The position numbers were made by a program, and so were the translations under genes. Shown here piece after piece: positions 15,496 through 23,056 of a stretch of 64,000 nucleotides of DNA. This DNA is from CAJXZP01 sp041563475 (GTDB taxonomy: Bacteria; Bacteroidota; Bacteroidia; Flavobacteriales_G; Salibacteraceae): assembly GCA_041563475.1 (NCBI GenBank), contig JBFFMY010000009.1, forward strand, positions 6,094 to 70,093. The letters run 5' to 3'. The notes under the pieces were generated by a model. That model was given only the letters and a program-made list of their open reading frames with translations, had not been told where the DNA came from and searched no databases. Each line of letters starts with the position of its first letter. Positions within the stretch are counted from its first letter, which is position 1.

Positions 15496-17937
15496 TTATG
15501 ACCCTTTCTCCAATTCAAACTTACTAATCGCCTTCAAGGTTTTCAAAACCGAATCAGGGGTGACCGAAATAGTATCGATACCCTCATTAACCAAAAACTC
15601 TGCGAAGTCAGGATAATCTGAGGGACCTTGACCACAAATACCCACTTTCACGCCCAATGGTTTTACGGTTTCAATCAGTTTACTTATCATCCTTTTTACT
15701 GCTGGGTTTCGCTCATCGTATAGATGTGCTACCAAACTAGAATCTCTATCTAAACCCAATGTTAATTGCGTTAAATCGTTCGATCCAATGGAAAACCCAT
15801 CAATATGTGCGGCAAATTCTTCAGCCATCATAATATTTGATGGCAACTCAGCCATTAAGAATACTTTTAGTCCATTTTCACCACGTTTCAAACCAAACTC
15901 TTCCATGGTTTCCAATACACGTTGCATTTCTTCCGGAGTTCTGCAAAATGGAATCATAACGGTAACATTATCCAATCCCATTTCATCACGTACCTTTTTT
16001 ATGGCTCTACATTCTAAACCAAATGCTTCTTTGTATTCTGGAGCATAATAACGCGATGCGCCTCTCCACCCAATCATTGGGTTTTCTTCTTTTGGCTCAA
16101 AATGGTTTCCTCCAAGTAAATTGAAATACTCATTTGATTTAAAATCAGAAAAGCGCACAATTACTTGATTTGGATAAAACGCGGCCGCAATTCGACCTAC
16201 ACCATAGGATAATTTTCGGATAAAGAAATCCTCTTCATTTTCGAAACCACTTATCAAAGCGTTAATTTGAGATGTTAAATTTGGGTCACCCAATTCTTTG
16301 TGTTTTAATAAAGCCATGGGGTGCACTTTAATGTAGTTGTTGATTATAAATTCCTCACGAGCTAAACCAACGCCTGCATTTGGTATTTTGGCAAATTTAA
16401 AAGCCAATTCAGGTGAAGCCACGTTCATCATTATAGGTGTTTTTGTAACCGGCAATTCCGAAATATTGGTTTCCGTTTTTTCAAACGGAATAATACCTGA
16501 ATATACTTTAGCAACATCTCCTTCTGCACAAGATGCCGTTACTTCCTGACCATCTAATAAAAGAGTAGACCCATTTCCAGTACCCACAATTGCAGGAACG
16601 CCCATTTCACGAGCTACGATTGCTGCATGACATGTTCTACCCCCTTTGTCTGTAATAATTGCCGAAGCCTTTTTCATTATCGGCTCCCAATCTGGGTCAG
16701 TCATTTCAGTCACTAAAATTTCTCCTTCCTGAAAATCTTGCTCATCCATAGAGCCATCACGACCATCCAATGAAAACATCTTCCGAACCTTCCCTGCGCC
16801 TATTTTATCCCCAACAGCAATCCCCGTCATGAGCAATTTATCCGCTGTCGGTTTTTCTGGCATAGAATACTCAATTATCGTATCCCCCAATAATTGGGAA
16901 TGAATCGTTTCTGGTCGAGCTTGTACAATAAAAAGTTCTTTAGTCAGGCCATCCACCGCCCACTCCACGTCCATTGGAGTCCAAGCACCCCGCTTTTCGG
17001 TATAATAATCTTCAATTTTACATACCCAAGAAGCCAACTGCAGAATTTGAGTTTCATCAATACAAAACTCTTTTTTTAAGGCATCATGTACAGGAACTTT
17101 TTTTACGAGTTCAGAAACCGTTGTTCCATACACCATTTTATGATGCTTTAATCCTAACTTTTTTTCCAAAATAGGCGTTTTCGCTCCATTTTTTAAAGCG
17201 GGTTTATGAACAATGAATTCATCTGGAGAAATTTCACCTTGAACCACCAATTCACCTAGACCATAGGCACCATTAATAACAACCACATCTTTAAACCCAC
17301 TTTCTGTATCAATTGAAAATGCAACCCCAGAAGATCCTAAATCAGAACGTACCATTTTTTGCACGCCCACAGAAAGCATTACTTCATTATGGTTAAAGCC
17401 CCTTTGGGCGCGATAAGAAATTGCCCGATCGGTAAACAAAGACGCAAAGCAGCTTTTTACTGTACTCATTAATGCAGTTGTTCCACGAACATTCAAAAAT
17501 GTTTCTTGCTGACCAGCGAATGAGGCGTCAGGTAAATCTTCCGCTGTTGCGGAAGAACGCACGGCAACATCGGTTGATTCGTTTCCATGTTTTAATGAAA
17601 GGGTTTTATATCGCTTTTTTATTTGCTGTTCCAATTCATCTGGAAAGTCGCCATCTACCATTAAACTTCTAATCTGAGCCCCAGCTTGTCGCAATTGCAC
17701 AATATTATTGGGGTCTAATTTTTTTAAAATGGCATTTATTCTTTCTTCAACATCATTATGTTCGATGAATTTTTTATAAGCTTCCACCGTAATTACAAAA
17801 CCACCAGGTACATTTATTCCTCTACCATCAAGGTTTTGAATCATTTCTCCGAGCGAAGCATTTTTCCCACCAACGGAATCAATCATTTCTAGATTTACTT
17901 CGGATAAATCTAAAATCAAAGGTGCTGAGTTTACCAT
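15496..17937 (-). CDS. ppsA: Phosphoenolpyruvate synthase
   Basis: 813-residue enzyme that makes PEP from pyruvate and ATP, releasing AMP and phosphate, for gluconeogenesis. The N-terminal ATP-grasp domain contains GGKNASLGEMI and VRSSATAEDLPDASFAGQQ. The central swivelling domain has the phosphorylated His in GGRTCHAAIVAREMGVPAIVG (positions about 430-450). The C-terminal TIM barrel has FSIGSNDLTQLTLGLDRD and the catalytic Cys in GICGQGPSDYPDF. This order separates it from pyruvate phosphate dikinase, which is longer. It is a single gene with about 220 bases upstream before the next gene; a weak TACTTTTA lies in that region. Confidence 0.95.
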   Translation of the reverse strand: MVNSAPLILDLSEVNLEMIDSVGGKNASLGEMIQNLDGRGINVPGGFVITVEAYKKFIEHNDVEERINAILKKLDPNNIVQLRQAGAQIRSLMVDGDFPDELEQQIKKRYKTLSLKHGNESTDVAVRSSATAEDLPDASFAGQQETFLNVRGTTALMSTVKSCFASLFTDRAISYRAQRGFNHNEVMLSVGVQKMVRSDLGSSGVAFSIDTESGFKDVVVINGAYGLGELVVQGEISPDEFIVHKPALKNGAKTPILEKKLGLKHHKMVYGTTVSELVKKVPVHDALKKEFCIDETQILQLASWVCKIEDYYTEKRGAWTPMDVEWAVDGLTKELFIVQARPETIHSQLLGDTIIEYSMPEKPTADKLLMTGIAVGDKIGAGKVRKMFSLDGRDGSMDEQDFQEGEILVTEMTDPDWEPIMKKASAIITDKGGRTCHAAIVAREMGVPAIVGTGNGSTLLLDGQEVTASCAEGDVAKVYSGIIPFEKTETNISELPVTKTPIMMNVASPELAFKFAKIPNAGVGLAREEFIINNYIKVHPMALLKHKELGDPNLTSQINALISGFENEEDFFIRKLSYGVGRIAAAFYPNQVIVRFSDFKSNEYFNLLGGNHFEPKEENPMIGWRGASRYYAPEYKEAFGLECRAIKKVRDEMGLDNVTVMIPFCRTPEEMQRVLETMEEFGLKRGENGLKVFLMAELPSNIMMAEEFAAHIDGFSIGSNDLTQLTLGLDRDSSLVAHLYDERNPAVKRMISKLIETVKPLGVKVGICGQGPSDYPDFAEFLVNEGIDTISVTPDSVLKTLKAISKFELEKGS

Positions 17938-18163
17938 GATATTGTTGTTTAATTATTTAAATCAGGTTATAAAAGTACAATTATCACTTCCGCTGAAATG
18001 TGACTTTAAACACTACATTTTACACTAAATATATGTGCCGTTTATTTCTTAATCTAAGGGTATTGGATAGACGAAATAGTCCGTAATTAATAAAAAGTTG
18101 TTGTATTTGGCGTTTATGGTAAGAACTAAAAATCATACATTGCAATCGGTTTAAAACCAAACT

Positions 18164-20839
18164 ATGTTTCAATCAAAACAAACAGTTCATTTCCTTTTTT
18201 CTGCGTGTATTGCACTCGCAAGTAGCTTTCTCTTTTTTCAAACATTAGATGTAGCATTAGTGAAGCCAAATGCCTTCATAGGAATTGCCAGTTTTACGGG
18301 GGTTGATGTAGGGCAAAGAATCCAAAATTTTTATACCCTCCTTTTTGTTGCAGGAATTTCCTTTTTACTACTATTTCTTTTAGTAAAAAAATTACCTAAA
18401 ATTATATCTCATGAATGGATATTACCTCTTTCCGTGGCGGGAATTTTTTGCGCGGTTCAAAGTTTCATAAACCCTGAAAACTTCATTTCTGTTTGGATGA
18501 TTTTAGGCATACTGTTTTTAACTCTATTGCCATTTCCAAAGAATCAATCCAGAGTTTTATCACTAATGCTATTGGTTAGCATTAGCCTTTTCATTCACAC
18601 AATTTTTGTTTTTTCGGGGATTGAATTATCGCTTCCTTGGATGGGCTTGATTTGGATCATTCTAATTTCCATTTTGTCTCTTTTATTTCAAAATAATCAA
18701 ATTCAAAACTATGAGAGCGCTTTGTTTCCCTTAGTTAGTTTGCCCTTGTTAAGTGTTTTAGCCAACGAAAGTTTTTTGATTTTTAACCAACGCTCTTTGT
18801 ATTTTGCCCCTCCCATCGGCTGGTTACTGATTTACCTATTGATTATTGTTTCATGGGTTATTCTTCGAAAGAAAAAAATGAATAAGCAAGCCCCAATTTC
18901 AGAAAGCTGGTTCGGGTATTTGTTTGTTTTCAGTATCGCATCTTTCGCATTTTATTCCCCTTACTTTGCGTATTCAGGAGACCTATTTGAAATGGCTAAC
19001 CCAGCAAACGCCATGATGCGACACTTTGTTTTTGATGAATTACCCTTTATTGATTATTTCAGTAGTCATGTGTTGTATGAACAAATCACACAATGGCTGT
19101 ATGTGGTTATGAATGGCTATCATGCGGATCTTAGTTTTATGATTTATACCTTTCTGATTAAATCTGTTGGAGTGGTTATTGGTTTTTGGTTTTTAAAAAC
19201 AATTTTATCCTTTAACTGGGCTTTGCTTATCCTTTTTGCCTTTCCATATATTGATGTTTTACTTCCGCCAACATTCATTTTTGGGTTACTTTCTGTGAAA
19301 TTTATTTACGCCTATTTCACTAATCGAAACACTAAAAACCTCTATTTTTTATTGCTATGGGTTTTAGGCATCACTTTATGGCGAATTGATTTTGGAGCAG
19401 CTATTATTCCGGCTATTTATGTTCTTTTTATACTAGATTGGCTCCAAGTAAAAGACTGTAAAGAGCTGAAAAATATTGTGATTCATGTGAGTATTTTTCT
19501 TTTTGTTTTGTTCGGAATCGCATGGGTAACGAACATCCTAAATGACGGAAAACTATTTGAAAATTTACCGCTTGCATTAGATTATTTAGGCGCTTCTCAA
19601 GCACATGGATACACGGAAATTACGAAGCAATACAGTTCAGATTTTTACGTCCATTATTATGCTTTTCCACTATTAGCTACATTAATCCTCATTGGGTTTA
19701 TTGCCTCCCATTGGAGAAAACATAAAAGTTTAGATTTTCTTTCCATCGCTGTTTTATATTTAGGTCTGATTTACCTTTTCAATGCGCAAAGAGGACTCGT
19801 CAGACACGGTTTCAATGAAGAATACGACCTTTACATTAGTTCTGTATTTTTCTTGTTTATTGCCACATGGATTACCACATTTTTTCAAAACAAAAAAGGC
19901 CTTGTGTTTCTATTTTCCGGGTTTTTTATCATTCTAGGCTTTCACTTTCCTAATGTAAATAACGAAAAAAGCTTGATAACTCAAATCATCGGAAAGGCAC
20001 AATCCCAAACAGGAGTCAAAAACACCAATTCTAAGATTAACCGGGTAATTTATATGGAAGAATTTGAACAAAAAAGGATAGGGGAATTAACAACTTACCT
20101 AAATCAAAATCTTGACTCAAGTGAAACTTTCATCGACTTTTCACATAGCCCTATGCTTTACTTCTTTGCCCAGCGTAGAGTTCCTAGCTATTTTAATCAA
20201 TACGTTCAAAACACTGTCACCCCCAAATTGCTGCATCAAAATGTGAGTCAACTGAAAAATATCGGGTTGGTAGTTTTTGGACATAGCCCCAGAAACTTAA
20301 TTGATATTCTTGACGGGGTACCGAATGAGTTACGTTATTTACCCCTTACGGAATATATCTATGGTAATTTTTCTCCCCATAAAATAGTTGCAAATTATAG
20401 AATTTGGATGCCTAAAAGAGATGGTCTTCCTTTGGGAAACATAAAAAGCATAACTCCAATAATGAAGGATAATTTAATGCAATGGCCAAAATATTTGGGG
20501 AGTAATACCTCTTTTTCCAATTCAGAAGAAGTTATTATTTCCGGAAACGATATTCTTTTGTTTGATCATACTTCAGATGTTAGTGACGCATTTTTAGTGA
20601 GATTTAAGTCTATTCCAGAGAATGCATTTCATCAAGGTTGGATTCAATATATGGATGAAGATGGTACTGTTTTAGGACAAGTACAATTTGACATATTTAA
20701 TAGCCAGAAAAAAACCGAGTTCGTTATTCCTATTGGTTATCAATACAATTGGTCAAACCCCAACGTAACAAATATTCAGTTTTTTTACCCTGAATATTTG
20801 ATGTTAGACTCTTTAAAACTAGTTCATCATGAATCTTAA
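18164..20839 (+). CDS. Large polytopic membrane protein, GT-C-like (unassigned)
   Basis: 891-residue protein with about 14 hydrophobic segments in residues 1-610, followed by a soluble C-terminal part of about 280 residues with beta-sandwich character. The loop YFAYSGDLFEMANPANAMMRH, after a long run of helices (near residue 270), has the acidic residues expected in the first periplasmic loop of GT-C glycosyltransferases, which use polyprenyl-linked sugars, but no diagnostic motif proves this. Its stop overlaps the start of a GT9 glycosyltransferase by 11 bases, supporting a role in surface polysaccharide or glycan assembly. I cannot name the reaction. Confidence 0.6.
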   Translation: MFQSKQTVHFLFSACIALASSFLFFQTLDVALVKPNAFIGIASFTGVDVGQRIQNFYTLLFVAGISFLLLFLLVKKLPKIISHEWILPLSVAGIFCAVQSFINPENFISVWMILGILFLTLLPFPKNQSRVLSLMLLVSISLFIHTIFVFSGIELSLPWMGLIWIILISILSLLFQNNQIQNYESALFPLVSLPLLSVLANESFLIFNQRSLYFAPPIGWLLIYLLIIVSWVILRKKKMNKQAPISESWFGYLFVFSIASFAFYSPYFAYSGDLFEMANPANAMMRHFVFDELPFIDYFSSHVLYEQITQWLYVVMNGYHADLSFMIYTFLIKSVGVVIGFWFLKTILSFNWALLILFAFPYIDVLLPPTFIFGLLSVKFIYAYFTNRNTKNLYFLLLWVLGITLWRIDFGAAIIPAIYVLFILDWLQVKDCKELKNIVIHVSIFLFVLFGIAWVTNILNDGKLFENLPLALDYLGASQAHGYTEITKQYSSDFYVHYYAFPLLATLILIGFIASHWRKHKSLDFLSIAVLYLGLIYLFNAQRGLVRHGFNEEYDLYISSVFFLFIATWITTFFQNKKGLVFLFSGFFIILGFHFPNVNNEKSLITQIIGKAQSQTGVKNTNSKINRVIYMEEFEQKRIGELTTYLNQNLDSSETFIDFSHSPMLYFFAQRRVPSYFNQYVQNTVTPKLLHQNVSQLKNIGLVVFGHSPRNLIDILDGVPNELRYLPLTEYIYGNFSPHKIVANYRIWMPKRDGLPLGNIKSITPIMKDNLMQWPKYLGSNTSFSNSEEVIISGNDILLFDHTSDVSDAFLVRFKSIPENAFHQGWIQYMDEDGTVLGQVQFDIFNSQKKTEFVIPIGYQYNWSNPNVTNIQFFYPEYLMLDSLKLVHHES

Positions 20840-22049
20840 AAGTCAACTGGTAATCGATAAAACCATTGTGAAATTTTCGGTTCAAGTATTAAACATTTTT
20901 GTTAGAATTTTAGGAAAAATCTTAAAAATAAATCATTCACTTGATCAAGATTTTAAAGTTTTTGCCATTTGTAAATTCAAAGGGCTTGGCAGTATCATCC
21001 AAGCTACTCCACTTATCCAAACCATTAAAAAAAACTACCCGCAAGCCAGAATCATATTTATTACTACGGAGTCTAATCGAATTTTGGTTCAACCCTACCC
21101 TGAAATCGATGAGGTTATAACCCTAAACGATTCCAGTTCAATCGATTTAATTTTAGGTTTTTTCCCGTTCGTTTATCGACTTCTTAAAGGCAAAATCGAC
21201 AACTATTTTGATTTAGAAATTTACTCCAATTTTAGCACCTTAGTCACCACTCTCTCCATGGCTACGAATAGATTTGGCTATTATTTGCGTTCGAGTCACT
21301 ACCGACTTGGTGTGTATACTCATATGATGTACTATAACATTGACAGTCCAATTTCACAAACCTACCTCCAGCTCATTCGAGCGTTCCCAATAAAAGGGGT
21401 GACTACCGACTTAAAAAAACCAACCTATACTGCCTCTGATTGGTTAAAAACATTTGAAATTGAAAATGATAACTACATCCTGATTAATCCCAACGCCAGT
21501 GATTTGCGACTAGAAAGGAGATGGGAAACTGAAAAATTTGTATCGCTTATCGGAATGATACAATCGAAATTTCCAACTCAAAAAATTGTATTGGTTGGGT
21601 CGCAAACTGAGGAGAATTATGTGAATAAATTGGTTTCAAAAATTTCAATTCCTGTGGTTAATACTGCAGGTAAAACAAGTATAACAGGACTATTCCAACT
21701 CATTGAAAATGCTAAACTTGTTATTACAAATGATAGCGGACCAATGCACATTGCTTTCGCATTTCAAAAAACAACGATTAGTTTATTTGGTCCCTGTTCA
21801 CCTGAGCAATATGGGTATCATCATTTCTCTATTCCGGTATATAAAAAAATATACTGTAGTCCGTGTGTTCATGAATTTGATATTTCACCGTGTAATGGCA
21901 ATAACCAATGCATGAAACTCATTGAGGTAACAGAGGTGTTTGCACATGTGGAAAATATTTTGAACGGACATTTCAAGCCTGCATCACACAGTTCCAGAAT
22001 TATTTTTGAAGGAAAAGATCATTGGGTTCCTGGTTTTGTTAACAGATGA
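20829..22049 (+). CDS. Glycosyltransferase family 9 (heptosyltransferase-like) protein
   Basis: 406-residue GT-B enzyme of the GT9 family. The N-terminal Rossmann domain carries KGLGSIIQATPLIQTIKKNYPQA, the family's G-x-G-D/S-x-I-x-x-T-P signature, and the C-terminal nucleotide-sugar domain carries NAKLVITNDSGPMHIAFAF, the usual D-S/T-G-P-x-H-x-A motif, followed by LFGPCSPEQYG. A cysteine-containing segment (CSPCVHEFDISPCNGNNQC) resembles the C-P/CxxC tail seen in many GT9 members. It probably adds heptose or another sugar to a lipid-linked glycan in the cytoplasm. It is coupled to the preceding membrane protein gene by an 11-base overlap. Confidence 0.82.
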   Translation: MNLKSQLVIDKTIVKFSVQVLNIFVRILGKILKINHSLDQDFKVFAICKFKGLGSIIQATPLIQTIKKNYPQARIIFITTESNRILVQPYPEIDEVITLNDSSSIDLILGFFPFVYRLLKGKIDNYFDLEIYSNFSTLVTTLSMATNRFGYYLRSSHYRLGVYTHMMYYNIDSPISQTYLQLIRAFPIKGVTTDLKKPTYTASDWLKTFEIENDNYILINPNASDLRLERRWETEKFVSLIGMIQSKFPTQKIVLVGSQTEENYVNKLVSKISIPVVNTAGKTSITGLFQLIENAKLVITNDSGPMHIAFAFQKTTISLFGPCSPEQYGYHHFSIPVYKKIYCSPCVHEFDISPCNGNNQCMKLIEVTEVFAHVENILNGHFKPASHSSRIIFEGKDHWVPGFVNR

Positions 22050-22118
22050 TAAATAATCATTTCCGTTTAAACCTATTCAAAATATACGTGTCAAACCCTC
22101 GAACAAAAACAATTAATT

Positions 22119-22763
22119 ATGAGAAAGAAAATAATGTCGATAGTAGCAATTGCCTTTTTATCCATAGGTTTTACCGTAGCGCAATCGGGATCTTCAAAAT
22201 TTGAGAATAAAAACCCGGAAGAAATTGCAAAAATGAAAACCCAGAAGATGGTCTCCAACCTAGATTTATCAGGTGAACAAGCCCAATCTGTAAATGGGAT
22301 CATTATAGAATCAGAAACAAGAAAGGCGGATATTCAAAGAAAATACCCACAAATAGAAGAGGCTAAAAAAGAAATGAAAGAGTTTAGAAAATCTCAGCAG
22401 GCTGAGGTTCAAGGAATTCTAACTCCTGATCAACAAGAAAAGCTTAAAACACTAAAAAAACCAAAGAGATCTAAAAATGGAGAAGAACCTAAGGAAGAGA
22501 AACTTAAAAAAATGCAATCGGAGTTGGGTTTGTCAGATCAACAAACCAAAGAATTAAAGGTTGTATTTGATAAATCAAATACACAACGGGAAGAATTAAA
22601 AGCAAAATATCCAGAATTAGAACAGGCCAAAATAGAAATGAAGGCTAACAAAGAAGAGACAGACAAACAACTTAAAGCCGTTTTAACAGCCGAACAATAC
22701 AGTAAATTGCAAGAACGGGGACCTAAGATGGGCCACCGCAAAGGATGTGAAGACTGTAATTAA
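22119..22763 (+). CDS. Periplasmic two-repeat Spy/CpxP-like protein
   Basis: 214-residue exported protein with signal peptide MRKKIMSIVAIAFLSIGFTVAQ. The mature part is highly charged and helical and holds two copies of a unit of about 70 residues (approximately 41-112 and 127-199). Each unit has an L-x-L-S-x-x-Q motif (LDLSGEQ, LGLSDQQ), then a KYP-x-[IL]E motif (KYPQIEEAK, KYPELEQAK), and ends in LTPDQQEKL or LTAEQYSKL, which resembles the LTxxQ motif of Spy/CpxP chaperones. The C-terminus has a small Cys/His tail (HRKGCEDC). It may buffer unfolded proteins or metal in the periplasm, but this is inference. A strong terminator follows. Confidence 0.7.
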   Translation: MRKKIMSIVAIAFLSIGFTVAQSGSSKFENKNPEEIAKMKTQKMVSNLDLSGEQAQSVNGIIIESETRKADIQRKYPQIEEAKKEMKEFRKSQQAEVQGILTPDQQEKLKTLKKPKRSKNGEEPKEEKLKKMQSELGLSDQQTKELKVVFDKSNTQREELKAKYPELEQAKIEMKANKEETDKQLKAVLTAEQYSKLQERGPKMGHRKGCEDCN

Positions 22764-22781
22764 AATACAATTCACCTCAAT

Positions 22782-22819
22782 AAAAAAGCCGATTCAAAAT
22801 TTTTGAATCGGCTTTTTTT
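22782..22819. terminator. Strong bidirectional terminator
   Basis: Arms AAAAAAGCCGATTCAAAA (22782-22799) and TTTTGAATCGGCTTTTTT (22801-22818) are fully complementary. It ends the Spy-like gene from the left and the leuS transcript from the right. Confidence 0.9.
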
Positions 22820-23039
22820 AATAATTTAATTTAGACTTTGAAATTCTTCTACCTTCTAACCAACTTTCATATGACTTTTTATCTAATTGGTACCAGGCTT
22901 TAACAATATTTGACTTAATAAGGTTTTTAAATTGGTCCTTATTATCTCGCAATTCTGAACTCATAATTTGGTAGGTTATTACATTAAACAATTCACTTAT
23001 TAGGTGAAGTAAATGTAATGAACTTTTTGAATTAACCAA
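22818..23039 (-). CDS. Small ORF behind leuS, doubtful; resembles the LeuRS tail
   Basis: An open frame of 73 codons from a TTG (48 codons from the ATG at 22962-22964) lies between leuS and the terminator. I do not recognise it as a family. Its end, YESWLEGRRISKSKLNY, resembles the LeuRS C-terminal stretch QKWLEGKKPKKIIYV, and 15 of 18 bases agree over the TGG-TTA-GAx-GGT segment (22845-22862 against 23108-23125). It could be a degenerate partial duplication of the leuS 3' end, a small real protein, or chance. No start signal is evident. Confidence 0.3.
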   Translation of the reverse strand: MVNSKSSLHLLHLISELFNVITYQIMSSELRDNKDQFKNLIKSNIVKAWYQLDKKSYESWLEGRRISKSKLNY

Positions 23040-23056
23040 GAAATCAGTTAGGAACT

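Noticed and set aside
15788..17672. Several antisense open frames across ppsA and similar long genes
   Set aside because: They mirror the coding frame of strongly conserved genes and have no start context or known domains.
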